DNA of 64,000 bases, taken from NCBI RefSeq assembly GCF_035046505.1, contig NC_089824.1:220356596-220420595 (forward strand). The letters are read 5' to 3'. The stretch's first letter is position 1. Every line of letters begins with the position of its first letter. Of this stretch, positions 1 through 11,600 are shown piece by piece. A program made the translations under genes and the position numbers. Below the pieces are notes generated by a model. That model saw only the letters and a list, made by a program, of their open reading frames with translations, did not search any database and was not told the DNA's origin. The stretch is from Tiliqua scincoides. Taxonomy: Eukaryota; Chordata; Lepidosauria; Squamata; Scincidae.

Positions 1-365
1 AAACCCCTTCCCTTTTTCTTCCATTATTTATATGCAGCACTATTACTATCCTGGTCTTCAGTTGAAAGAATCCCCAAAGCAGCTTACCAAACAATTCAAA
101 ACAGCAATAAAACACTACAATCAGGGAGAGCTGTGGAGTGGCTAAAATATCTCAGTGTTAAAACAGAAGTAAAGTTGGAAGCTCAAAGATTACAGAGTCA
201 TATAAAACCCAACTTCTGCAAGACTCTGACAAACAACCAGGCCTTCATCTGGCACTGAAAGAAATCAAACTTAAGTGCCATCGGGTGCCCTGGGAAGAAA
301 AGAACATTTCAAAGTCAGGGAGCCACAACCAATAAGATCCCTTCGCCAGTCACCACCCATCTCAC
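1..365. other. No gene recognised
   Basis: A-rich unique-looking sequence up to the first CR1 fragment. I see no coding pattern or named repeat. Confidence 0.5.
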
Positions 366-712
366 TTCTAAAGAAAATATTTCTTTACTCATCGTGTGGT
401 CAGTCTGTGTGGAACTCCTTGCCACAGGATGTGGTGATGGCATCTGGCCTGGATGCCTTTAAAAGGGGATTGGACAAGTTTCTGGAGGAAAAATCCATTA
501 CGGGTTACAAGCCATGATGTGTATGTGCAACCTCCTGATTTTAGAAATGGGCTATGTCAGAATACCAGTGCAAGGGAGGGCACCAGAATGAGGTCTCTTG
601 TTATCTGGTGTGCTCCCTGGGGCATTTGGTGGGCCGCTGTGAGATACAGGAAGCTGGACTAGATGGGCCTCTGGCCTGATCCAGTGGGGCTGTTCTTATG
701 TTCTTATGTCCT
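366..712 (+). mobile_element. CR1 3' fragment
   Basis: It encodes the CR1 ORF2 C-terminus (WNSLPQDVVMASGLDAFKRG) followed by the CR1 3' UTR and the tail gttcttatgttcttatg. It is 5' truncated. Confidence 0.88.
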
Positions 713-851
713 GCTTAGCTATTTGGGAGCTTAAGAGGGCTATTTCTTCCATTACCTACTTTGAAACTCTCTGTTAAAGATGGGCTTAAAAAGTAATGTG
801 CGATTTTATTTTTTCATTTATCTTGGCATTTGTGTGCTGGCTTTCCACCTC

Positions 852-1345
852 ATAAGAACATGAGAAGAGTCCCGCTGGATCAGGCCAAGGACCCATCTAG
901 TCCAGCTTCCTGTATCTCAGTGACCCACCAAATGGCTGAGGGAGTACACAAGACAACAGACACAATCTGCATCCTGGTGCCCTCCCCTGCATCTGACAAT
1001 CAGAGGCAGCCTGCCTCTACAACCAAGAGCTTGCACATACCTACTATGACTTGTAACCCGTAATAAACTTCTCCAGAAACTTGTCCAATCCCCTCTTAAA
1101 GGCATTCAGGCAAGATGCCATCACTACATCCTGTGGCAAGGAGTTCCACAAACTAATCACACGCTGAGTAAAGAAATATTTTCTTCTGTCTGTCCCAACT
1201 CTCCCAACACTCAACTTTTGTGGATGTCCCTTAGTTCTGATGTTATGTGAGAGGGAAAAGAGCATCTCCATCCCCTGCATGATTTGTATGTCTCAATCAT
1301 GTTCCCCCTCCTAAGAGTCCCCCCTCCATCTCCTAAGAGGCCTTT
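852..1345 (-). mobile_element. CR1 3' fragment, reverse strand
   Basis: Reading the minus strand gives the ORF2 C-terminus (FFTQRVISLWNSLPQDVVMA) then the 3' UTR, ending cataagaacatgaga on the plus strand. It is moderately diverged. Confidence 0.85.
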
Positions 1346-1814
1346 GAGGCTCAAGGCACCTTTCTGTTGCTTCCTCCCCACAAAACCAATTGGTGGTTTT
1401 TTGTGAGGCGGGTGGGGCTCAGTTCACCCTTGAAAAGAACAGGCGATGCCTGACACCACAGAGGTCCCTGCCCTACTGGCCACCTTCCCTCCTCCCCACT
1501 GTGGTTATTTGGTCCAGAGCATGTTGAGTGTGGTACAGAACACAGCAGAGACACAACCCCAGCACAGAAATCACTGCAATTTGCATCATGATGGCTGTCT
1601 TCAATCTTTTCAGACTTAGGGGGCACCTTTAACCCAAATTTCCTTATGCAACCCACATTGAAGTCCATACCAGGATTCCTCTCAAGTGCCTGGACACTGT
1701 AGCTGCTCTAGATTCGAATGTTGCAACCAGAATGTGGACAGGAGCCAGTGGCTGTGAGCAGGAGAGTCCCTTGTGACAACAGCCTCATTAGCATTCTCCA
1801 GTCCAATTCCAGAC

Positions 1815-2110
1815 CCAGTTCAGAGTGCTGCCTATCATCTCCAAAACCCTAAATGGCTTGGGAAAGGGAAACCTGAGGAGTCACTGCCACCTTGTCCCAT
1901 GCAAGCCTGCCCATTCGCCACGATATGGTGCCAAGGTTCTCCTCCATGCCCCACATTGATCTGAGTTGGACTTACTTGGCTCAGTGGAGATCATCTTCTC
2001 CAACAGCACAGGTCACTGATCCCTCTCTTTGAGGGACATTTGCCACACGCCCTCTCTGCTAACCTTCTGCTATCTTGTTTCTTTTCAGGAAGGCTTTTAA
2101 TCAGCCCACT
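1815..2110 (+). mobile_element. Old L2 LINE C-terminal fragment
   Basis: The phrases cagttcagagtgctg, aaaccctaaatggcttggg and ggaaggcttttaatcagcc resemble the C-terminal coding part of reptile L2 ORF2. It is heavily decayed and the assignment is tentative. Confidence 0.4.
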
Positions 2111-2193
2111 TAGAAAATTTTAACTCCACATTGCTAAGCTGTTGATAGGTTAACTCCTTCCTTGTTCCTCTTTCTATGTTTGCCTGTCTAGGT

Positions 2194-2505
2194 CAGTGGT
2201 TCCCAAACTTTTTAGCACGGAGACCCACTTTATAAAGTGATATTCTATCAGGACCCACCTAGGTTTATGAGGTTTTAAAAAAAAGATCTAGAAAGACATC
2301 ATTTATTTATTTACAAGTAATAATAACCCCCCAAAAGCAGCTCAACATTGATCTCCTTATATTTTCAGATGCTTGCAAACTGCAGAAGCTCAGTTTGCAA
2401 GGAGCTGAGCTCTTTGCAGGGCAATTAACAGCTATATGATTTTTGAATACTCTGCTATGGGACCCACCAAAAATTGGGTCATGACCCACAGTTTGGGAAC
2501 CACTG
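2194..2505. mobile_element. hAT-type MITE, cagtggttcccaaact family
   Basis: A 312-bp element with terminal inverted repeats cagtggttcccaaactttt and cagtttgggaaccactg. The flanking 8-mers (gtctaggt and gtagatgg) match poorly, so the target duplication is eroded. A (gatg)n microsatellite follows at 2512-2530. Confidence 0.75.
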
Positions 2506-2548
2506 GTAGATGGATGGATGGATGGATGCATAGATGTGAAAGAGAGCG

Positions 2549-3114
2549 AGTAAGATGATTACTGGGCTGGGGCACCTTCCTTATGAGGAAAGGCTACGGC
2601 GTTTGGGCCTCTCCAGCCTAGAAAAGAGATGTCTGAGGGGGGACATGATTGAGACATACAAAATTATGCACGGCAAGGATAAAGTGGATAGAGAGATGCT
2701 CTTTACACTCTCACATAACACCAGAACCAGGGGACATCCACTCAAATTGAGTGTTGGGAAAGTTAGGACAGACAAAAGAAAATATTTCTTTACACAGCGT
2801 GTGGTTGGTCTGTGGAACTCCTTGCCACAGGATGTGGTGACGGCATCTGGCCTGGATGCCTTTAAAAGGGGATTGGACAAGTTTCTGGAGGAAAAATCCA
2901 TTACAGGGTACAAGCCATGATGTGTATGCGCAACCTCCTGATTTTAGAAACGGGCTATGTCAGAATGTTAGATGCAAGGGAGGGCACCAGGATGCAGGTC
3001 TCTTGTTATCTGGTGTGCTCCCTGGGACATTTGGTGGGCGGCTGTGAGATACAGGAAGCTGGACTAGATGGGCCTCTGGCCTGATCCAGTGGGGCTGCTC
3101 TTATGTTCTTATGT
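2549..3114 (+). mobile_element. CR1 3' fragment with intact C-terminal frame
   Basis: The last 121 codons of ORF2 are open (MITGLGHLPYEERLRRLGLS to KSITGYKP), followed by the 3' UTR and the ttatgttcttatg tail. It is close to the copies at 8.9 kb and 15.3 kb, so it is a young subfamily. Confidence 0.9.
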
Positions 3115-3318
3115 GTTTTTTTAAATTGTGTGTTTTTACATTATGAGCTGTCTTGACCATTTAAAAATATTTTAAATTATAAATAAAATAATAAATTGAT
3201 ATCATAAGCAGGCATGACATGGATTGTTGCCTCTGCAATATGCATGTTTATTTGGGAGAAAGTCCCGTTGTGTTCAATGAGGCTTATACTAGTCAGCTTA
3301 TTTAGGATTTCAGAATAA

Positions 3319-3857
3319 AGGCCCAATCCTATCCCTCCTTTTGCACTCATGGAGCATGTGCTCCACCTGCACAGGCTGTTGCAAATGTGCCACAAAGCAC
3401 ATTGCAACAGCTTGCCAGTTAGGAGCACTGGTGGGAAGGCCTGCATTGTACCATCGGCATCAGCCCAGACGAGGTAAGTGAAAAAGGGGGAAAGATGGGG
3501 GAAGGGGGTGTAATGGGGCAAAAGGAGAGCAACAATGGGGCCTGGCAGATTGAGCCCAGGAGGGGGCAGGATCGATAGCAGTGGCACACACCTATCCTAT
3601 CCCCCTTCCGAGGCCTAATCCACCAACACAGGGCGATGTGAACTTGCACCAGCAATTTAGCAGGCACAGATTTGAGTTGCCCCATTGTGGCTACTGGAAC
3701 TTTCCCTGGGGCAAAGGGTCAAATGTCCCCTTATCTCGCAGCGACCTCCAGCACTCAAAATTCCCCTGCAGGATGCAGCACAAGGTGCCCTGGTACCACT
3801 GCATCAGTGCGGGGGGGGGGGGGGAGAAGAGACTTTGGATAGGATGGGGCTGCCTGT
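3319..3857. mobile_element. PIF/Harbinger-like MITE, gggcccaatcct family, long copy
   Basis: It starts taa-aggcccaatcctatcc at 3316 and ends with the inverted match ggataggatggggct near 3838-3852, followed by ttaa. It contains a G run of about a dozen bases (from about 3811). The ends resemble the better-preserved copies at 22863 and 37679. The right boundary is approximate. Confidence 0.55.
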
Positions 3858-4095
3858 TAAATTTACCTTTGAGGCAGAGCTCAGATGATGAAGCTTAACT
3901 AATCCTTTGTTCGGCTTTCTAGACTTGGTCTTTTTCATGCAACCATCTACTGATAACAAGACACAGATGTGATGCGACGCACGTTACATCCTGTGGAACA
4001 AGCAGCGATTATGGTTCCACTTCCTGGCTTCTCTTTTTATTGGGTTAACTTTTTGCTCGTCATGTGCGCCAGACCATTTCTAACAAAACAGACAG

Positions 4096-4372
4096 AAAGT
4101 AGATTCCAGGGACACAAAACAAAGGACTTCTACACACAGCGCACAAGCAATGTGTGGTATTCACAGCCACAGGACAATGTGATGCTCTCTGGTTTAAAAG
4201 GGAATTAGACGGAGGAGGTGGGGAGTCCACCACTGGCTGTGAGTCTTGGTGGCTCAATTGCACCTTCTGGGAAAGGCAGTTTACTGTTTAATGGTGGGCC
4301 GCTGTGAGATACAGGAAGCTGGACTAGATGGGCCTATGGCCTGATCCAGTGGGGCTGTTCTTATGTTCTTAT
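4096..4372 (+). mobile_element. Old CR1 3' fragment
   Basis: A diverged C-terminal piece (FYTQRTSNVWYSQPQDNVM) with internal loss, followed by the standard 3' end (agatacaggaagctggacta, then ttcttatgttcttatg). Confidence 0.7.
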
Positions 4373-4530
4373 GCACTGTTGAATACCATATTCTGGGAAG
4401 GTGGTCGTGAGAGGGTTAGTGCCTTTGAGCCTTGCCTTTGAGCCTTCCAGAAGCATGACCAAGTGCGTGGCAAAAGTTTTCTGGCCTTTGCTGTAGACAA
4501 GCATTTCTTTGCTCCTGGTATTCTCTAGTC

Positions 4531-5590
4531 CAGTGATTTTCAACTGGTGTGCCATGAAAGGTCCGCAGAAGGTTGGAGCACAGCAGTTGAAAATAGCTGA
4601 GAAACGCTTCTGGGTTCTGTGGCTCTGTTTCTAGGACAACCATCTGCAGTATTGAATTGACTGTTCCTCTTCCTCCACCTGATTTGGGACATACCAGTTC
4701 TTCTCAAGGTTTGTCCTCTGCTACACCACTTCACATGGTTCACCTATTTGAAGTACCACTGGAAATAACTGTTGATATGATCATTGCCAGTTACATCTGG
4801 GTTGGGAGGCCATTTATTTATTTAGCGTATGGCATATAATACATGGACATATATCAGTTAGACGAGATCAAATGTCAACGTCCAGTTCATGCAGCCATTC
4901 AAGGACAGAGTTACCTTCATAGAAAAAGTCAGACCATGGGCCAGTATACGCCCTCATTTTGCAGCCAGACACAATATGGTACATGGTTCCACCTGCAATC
5001 ACACTGAGGGGTAGATACTAGCCCCCATTTAAACATTGAGTCCTGACAAACACCATGTAACACCATTAACCCCTGCTAATTGGGTAAGAGGCACTTTTTC
5101 AAGTGGGTGCTCCTTTTTTTAGCAGGGGGAGAGTAACTGGCCCACCTCACCCCAGCAGTGGCTGTTCTGGTGGCTGTCTGCTGGTATTCATTTGCATCTT
5201 TTTAGATTGTGAGCTCTTTTGGGACAGGGAGCCATTTAGTTATTTGATTTTTCTCTGTAAACCGCTTTGTGAACTTTTAGTTGAAAAGCGGTATATAAAT
5301 ACTGTTAATAATAATAATAAATAATAATAATAATAATAATAATGTAGGGTACGGATCCTATTCAAAGTTTTCCAGTGCTGGCGAGGTAAGTCGAAACCTG
5401 GCACCTTAAGTGTAGGATCGTCTACATATCTACCTGTTTCTGGGGAGGCCAAATGTGGTGCAATAAACACCAGTAAGAGCCTCAGGGTAGACAGGAGGGC
5501 TTTTCTGAGCGTGGAAAAGCATGCTTTGGAGCTCTGCTCGCCAAGCCAAACCTCCTACCACAGTTTGTTGTAGGGTTCATGGGATGAATG
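4531..5590. mobile_element. hAT-like MITE interrupted by later insertions
   Basis: It begins cagtgattttcaactggtg. Blocks at 4737-4813 (ggttcacctatttgaagtac, atctgggttgggaggcc) and 5488-5580 (gcatgctttggagctctgct) match the copy at about 45975-46344 in the same order. About 670 bp of other repeat sequence (4814 to about 5485) lies between the two blocks. Confidence 0.55.
5085..5345 (+). repeat. Squamate L2/SINE-like repeat ending in (TAA)n
   Basis: The segments aagaggcactttttcaagtg, tttagattgtgagctctttt, gtaaaccgctttgtgaactt and gaaaagcggtatataaata are followed by a (TAA)n microsatellite. Related copies or halves lie at 27285-27478, 47985-48075, 60967-61060 and 61062-61225. I do not assign a named family. 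Confidence 0.6.
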
Positions 5591-6139
5591 TGCACAAGGC
5601 CAGCTCCAGAGGATTCATGCATCTGTTGGAACTCCCAGACTGGCAAAAGATTGATCACCCCACCAAAGACACTCTTCTCATTTTGCCTGGCACCCAGGAC
5701 AACGGGAGGCAGGAGGAAAGTCTATTTGGTTGGCGAGTGCCACCCCTTTCAGACTAAGGAGACATCGTTGTTGGCAGAAAGAAGTTTGAATCAGGATATA
5801 GATAGCCTTGTGTCAGGGCCCCTGTTGTGTGCTGCCAGACCCAGAAGGCCTCAGGGTGAGAAAAGCAGTACGTATGAAGGAACCAGGGAACGAGCCGCAG
5901 CAGGACCCTGCATTGCAGTAGGTAATCCTCACTGCCACGCTGCTGGATATGGGAGAACAGGAGGGCACAGCACGCCTCTTCTCACAATTCAATTCTTCCC
6001 TGCTTATGAGCCACTGGAAAAAGCCCAGTGTGATAGACTTTTTATTTTAAAGATGAAATGGCTAACACTTGATCATCTGAGCCCAAGTCCGTTCAGGCCC
6101 TGGAGAAGACAATACAGACCCAACCGTTCACACAGTCTT

Positions 6140-9100
6140 CTACTGCAAAATGGAAACCGTCTCACTAGTTCTCTCACATGGCCTCTTTCACCTTGAGGCC
6201 TTCCAAGTGTGCCTCATGCACCAGCAGCATGCCAGACTTCAGAGTGTGGAACTTCTGAAGCTGCGGTCTGGTCAAGGCTGCATATTCTCAGGCTCAGAGC
6301 CTGCTGGGGAGACTTCTGGGGACAATCAAGCTCCATCCCAACCTCAGGCATGCAGCTCCTCAGCTGCCAGGGTGGGAAGTCTCGGGGCTGGAGGACAACA
6401 TCCTGGAGAGGAGGTAAACAATCCCCTAGAGGGGACCCCTTCTCCAGGGGATGGGCCCGTATCTGCACACACTCAGGATACTCCTCGGCAGGAGGGGGTC
6501 GGGGGCTTCTTGTAGTGGGGGATTCGATTATTAGAAACATAGAGAGGGGGGTTTGCGACAGATGTGAGGACCGCATGGTGACTTGCCTGCCTGGTGAGAA
6601 GGTTGCGGACATCACTTCTTGTCTAGACAGGCTGGTAAAAAGCCTGGGGAGGAGGTAATGGTTGTGGTGCATGTCGGCACCAACGATGTGGGCAAGTGTA
6701 GCCGGGAGGACCTGGAGGCCAAATTTAGATAGGAAGCTGAAAGCCAGGACCTCAAGGGTAGCGTTCTTGGAAGTGCTACCTGTTCCACATGCAGGGAAAG
6801 CTAGGCAGGTGGAGATCAGGGGTCTCAATGCGTGGATGAGACAGTGGCATAGGGAGGAGGGGTTTAGATTTGTTAGGCACTGGGGAACGTTTTGGGAGAA
6901 GCGGGGCCTGTACAAGAGGGACAGGCTTCACTTAAACCAGAATGGAACCAGACTGATGGCGCATAACATTAAAAAGGTGGCAGAGCAGCTTTTAAACTGA
7001 TCCCTGGGGGAAGGCCGACAGGAGCCAAGGGGCATCCGGTTCGGGACTCCTCATCCCTATGGGACGAGGACAGGGAGGTTAGAGAACAACAAGGTAAAGG
7101 CAGAGTAGGACAAGAAATTGGGAATGGTAGCGTGATGGGATGTGATAGACAGTTTGGCACAGTGAGAGGATGCGGGGACAAAGGAGCTAATAAGCAGCCC
7201 ATCCTGGGGCATTCCATGTACAAATGCTTTTATGTCTCCGAGCAAAGATGGGAGAACTGGAATGTCTGGTGACCAGGGAAAACATTGACATAGTGGGCAT
7301 AACGGAAACCTGGTGGAATGCGGAAAATCAGCGGAATACTGCAATCCCGGGCTATAAACTCTACAGGAGGGACAGGCAGGGGTGTGTTGGAGATGGGGGT
7401 GGCTGTTTATGTTAAGGAAGGGATAGAATCCAGCAAAGTAGAGATTGAAGGCAGGTCTGACTCCACCATAAAATATATGTGGTTAAATTACCAGGCCTAA
7501 GCAGCAATGTAATACTGGGGGTGTACTATCGTCCTCCAGACCAGAAACTGGAAGGGGACCTTGAAATGAGGATACAGATCAGGGAGGTGTCAAGGAGGGA
7601 CAGGGTTGTAATCATGGTGGACTTCAATTATCCTCATATAGACTGGGTCAATTTGTGTTCTGGTCACGAAAAGGAGACCAGATTCCTTGACATGCTAAAT
7701 AACTGTGCCTTAGAGTAGCTAGTCATGGAGCCCACCAGAGGACAGGTGGCTCTGGATCTAGCCGCCCTGGGTCCCTTTCAGGGAGAAGGGCGGGATACAA
7801 ATAAAGTTTATTATTTATTATTATTATTATTTAATATTGTGCGGTACTCAGGACCTGGTTAGAGATGTAAATGTTACTGAGCCATTGGGGAACAGTAATC
7901 ATGCTGCGATCTGTTTCGACATGCACGTCGGGGGAAGAATACTGGGCAAATCTCTCACAAAAACCCTTGATGTCCAACAAGCAGACTTCCCTCAAATGAG
8001 GAGGCTGGTTAGAAGGAGGTTGAAAGGGAGGGTAAAAAGAGTCCAATCTCTCCAGAGTGCATGGAGGCTGCTTAAAACAACAGTTATAGAGGCCCAGCAG
8101 AAGTGTATACCACAAAGGAAGAAGGGCTCAACTAAATCCAGGAGGATACCCGCATGGCTAACTAGCCAAGTTAGAGAGGCCGTAAAGGGCAAGGAAGCTT
8201 CCTTCCGTAAATGGAAGTCTTGCCCTAATGAGGAGAATAAAAAGGAACATAAACTTTGGCAAAAGAAATGTAAAAAGGTGATACGGGAGGCCAAGCGAGA
8301 CTATGAGGAACGCATGGCCAGCAACATTAAGGGGAATAATAAAAGCTTCTTCAAATATGTTAGAAGCAGGAAACCTGCCAGAGAAGCAGTTGGCCCTCTG
8401 GATGGTGAGGGAGGGAAAGGGGAGATAAAAGGAGACTTAGAGATGGCAGAGAAATTAAACACGTTCTTTGCATCTTTTCCGAGTGGTGAAGACCAGAAGT
8501 GATTGTGAGGAGCTCCAGAAGGATCTCTCCAAACTGGCAGAATGGGCAGCAAAATGGCAGATGCATTTCAATGTAAGTAAGTGTAAAGTCATGCACATTG
8601 GGGCAAAAAATCAAAACTTCATGTATAGGCTAATGGGTTCTGAGCTGTCTGTGACAGATCAGGAGAGAGATCTTGGGGTGATGGTGGACAGGTCAATGAA
8701 AGTGTCAACTCAATGTGCGGCGGCAGTAAAGAAGGCCAATTCTATGCTTGGGATCATTAGAAAAGTTACAGAGAACAAAATGGCTAATATTATAATGCCG
8801 TTGTACAAATCGATGGTAAGGCCACACCTGGAGTATTGTAACCAGTTCTGGTCGCCACATCTCAAAAAGGAAATAGTGGAAATGGAAAAGGTGCAAAAGA
8901 GAGCGACGAAAATGATTACTGGGCTGGGGCACCTTCCTTATGAGGAAAGGCGAAGGTGTTTGGGCCTCTTCAGCCTAGAAAAGAGGCGCCTGAGGGGGGA
9001 CATGATTGAGACATACAAAATTATGCATGGGAAGGATAAAGTGGATACAGAGATGCTCTTTACACTGTCACATAACACCAGAACCAGGGGGCAGCCACTA

Positions 9101-9472
9101 AAATTGAGGGTTGGGAGAGTTAGGACAGGCAAAAGAAAATATTTCTTTACTCAGTGTGTGGTCAGTCTGTGGAACTCCTTGCCGCAGGATGTGGTGATGG
9201 CGTCTGGCCTGGACGCCTTTAAAAGGGGATTGGACAAGTTTCTGGCAGAATAATCCATTATGGGTTACAAGCCATGATGTGTATGCGCAACCTCCTGATT
9301 TTAGAAATGGGCTATGTCAGAATGCCAGATGCAAGGGAGGGCACCCGGATGAGGTCTCTTGCTATCTGGTGTGCTCCTTGGGGCATTTGGTGGGCTGCTG
9401 TGAGATACAGGAAGCTGGACTAGATGGGCCTATGGCCTGATCCAGTGGTGCTGTTCTTATGTTCTCACGTAA
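6140..9472 (+). mobile_element. Long CR1 LINE, internally deleted
   Basis: ORF1 remains (about 6140-6998) carry an SGNH/GDSL esterase-like domain: VVGDSIIRN at about 6512, HVGTNDVG at 6665-6688 and DRLHLNQNG at about 6919, typical of vertebrate CR1 ORF1. At least one frameshift separates the GDS and GTND blocks. ORF2 begins near 7227 with the endonuclease (NIDIVGITETWWN, VILGVYYRPPD, VDFNYPHIDW), then the linker (KKCKKVIREAKRDYEERM). At about 8478 the text jumps from KLNTFFAS to a segment past the catalytic box (DCEELQKDLSKLAEWAAKWQ), so the central RT palm is deleted. The C-terminal part and the 3' tail (ttcttatgttct) follow. An L2-type tail sits inside ORF2 at about 7762-7842. Confidence 0.9.
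7762..7842 (+). repeat. L2-type 3' tail inserted in CR1 ORF2
   Basis: The sequence gccgccctgggtcccttt, then agaagggcgggatacaaata and (TTA)n, matches the 3' end of the L2 copy at 52886-53470 (reverse strand). It interrupts CR1 ORF2 between the endonuclease and the linker, so it is younger than that CR1. Confidence 0.7.
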
Positions 9473-10439
9473 GAGGTGTGCAGATCATGAGAGCTGCCCC
9501 TCTGCTGCTATCTAAATCTTACTGCCGGCTGTTTGGATTTTGTTAGGCTGGCATGGGTTCGCATTTTATCGCTGTCATTGCAACATGAATAACACTCTTC
9601 TGTCCCCCGTGGCAGCAGCGGCATGATTGGTGGGGTGGCAGTGAGGCCTTTTTGCTTGGGTCACCCAAAAGAAGGAATCACCTTTTGCAAAAGAGAGGTG
9701 TTCTGGCCTGTCGCCGCTGGCTTTTAAATGGATTCCTAGGACTGTTGTAGCTCAGCAGGCAATTTTTTCCCCAGAAGGGCCTTTCTATTACTGTTGTTGC
9801 TGGTTGGGTTGGATTTTTAATTTTGGATCACTGGCAATTGTATTTTTGATTACTGAATAGCTTCAACAATGTCTAATAGGGCTCCAGCAGCAGCCCCTGG
9901 TGGGAGAATCAGCCGGTTCCAAGCATGTCCTTGTTATCATCGGTGAAATGGGAGACGAGAAGTAATCCAAATCTGGACAGAATTCTCCTACTGCTCTCCT
10001 TTCAAGTCAACTATGTGCTTCTCCCTCCCTTGTGTCAGGGTCCCCTATTAACTCCTTTAATAGAGTTTCTCTGTCTAAAAAAAAGAAAAAAGTGTCTACC
10101 TCTGGACTTAGGCCTCTCTGATCTCACTGTGCTCAGTGGTAAGGGACAAGCTGAAATGAAAAGTGACTCACCCTTGATCATGTTGGGAAACTTGAGCGGG
10201 CTGCTACACATTCCTGCCAGTGACTTGCCATCACTTGGCAGCCTTTGCAGTACCAGGTGAAGCAAGCAAAGGGTTTTGTGTTGCTAAGTTGTGAAAACTC
10301 AAGGGCGTGCACATAACAACTGCTGGGGAACCGTGTTCCCTCCACACAAGGCAACCACTACTCTTTGCTGCTTTACCAGCCTCTGAACCCTAGAACTGAG
10401 TTCAGATTACAAAACTGGGTTTTCAGGGACTCACATTGT
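9473..10439. other. No gene recognised between two CR1 copies
   Basis: Mixed sequence between the long CR1 and the old CR1. Short open frames exist but show no motif or splice-flanked exon that I trust. Confidence 0.5.
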
Positions 10440-11600
10440 GTCTGAAATGAACAGAATATACACTTTGCCTATTGAGCAAGAGTCCCATGACCCATTAAAG
10501 ACAATCTCTCCAGAGGCTGCATGAAGGAGGTTTAAACGCACCAAAACAGCTCCGCTCAAATTGATAGCAACAAGTAGGAAAGTCACCCCCTGACCCAGGA
10601 GGGGGCCAGCATGGCTCAAGAGTGGAGTCACGGAAGCTGTGCCTGGCAAGAGGGCCTCCTTCAGAACACAGAGAGAGAAAAAGAAACAGAAGCTTTGGCA
10701 AAAGAAACCTATGCTCACAACAAGGGGTGTGAAAGAAGAATGAGGAACACATGGCTGAAGACATCAAGGCAAACAACAAAAACGTCTTTAAATATATCAG
10801 AAGAAGGAAACCTGCCAGGGAAGCTGTTGGACCTTTAGATGATGAAAGAAGCTTGAAGTGGGCATCAAGACTGCAGAGAAGCTGAGTGAATTCATCGCAT
10901 CTGTCTTCACCACGGAAGACACATACGTGTACTTGGACTGACCTTCTTAGGGAGGAATCTACTGAACTGGCTCAAACAGAAGTGACAAAAGATAATGCCC
11001 GACAAATCGGCTTTTATGCCAGAGGACTGGAGGGTCCCCAATGAATCACAGATATTTAAAAGAGGCTCCAGAAGGGATCCAGGAAATGTCACTCAGCTTA
11101 ACATTGGTTCTGGGCAAATGGATAGAAAGCATAATTACTGGTAGAAAAATAATGCACAATGGAGCAAAACACCCCAACTTTTCATATGCCTTGATGGGCC
11201 TTAAGTTGTCAGGCAGAATGACTCATCAAGCAAAAGAGCTTGAAGGTGTGGCGGATAGATAGCTCAGAGAAAACACAGACCCTGTTGGTGGCAGCTGGAG
11301 AGCATGGAAAGCAAATCCCATTAGGAGGGGACCAAGAATAAGACTGCCAATATTATATTGGCCCAAGTCAATCAAAGAGAGAAGCTTTTCTTGCGCTCTC
11401 AAACTACTAGAACCAGGGGTCGTTCATGGAAACTGATTGGTGGGAAATTTATGACAGATAAAAGGATGTGGTTCTTCGCCCGGCATGTATATAGTCTGTG
11501 AAGTTCCTTGCCACAAGAAGTGGTGATACCTATTCTCTTGAGTGGCTTTAATTAAAAGGGGATTGGACTCATTCATAGACGTCAGAGCTACCAATGGCTA
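10440..11600 (+). mobile_element. Old diverged CR1 copy
   Basis: Blocks in CR1 order are seen: LWQKKPMLTTRG-like linker at about 10690-10760, IKANNKNVFKYIRRRKPARE at about 10765, HNGAKHPNFSYALMGLKLSG at about 11155, KRMWFF at about 11460, and a decayed WNSLPQEVV block near 11500. The many stops and indels make it much older than the other CR1 pieces. Confidence 0.75.

Noticed and set aside
6209-7000. Host GDSL/SGNH esterase gene
   Set aside because: The GDS, GTND and DxLH blocks are the esterase domain of CR1 ORF1, followed in order by CR1 ORF2.
8468-9253. A 261-codon host gene
   Set aside because: It is the post-catalytic part of CR1 ORF2, repeated at 2.5, 14.9, 30.2 and 55.6 kb.
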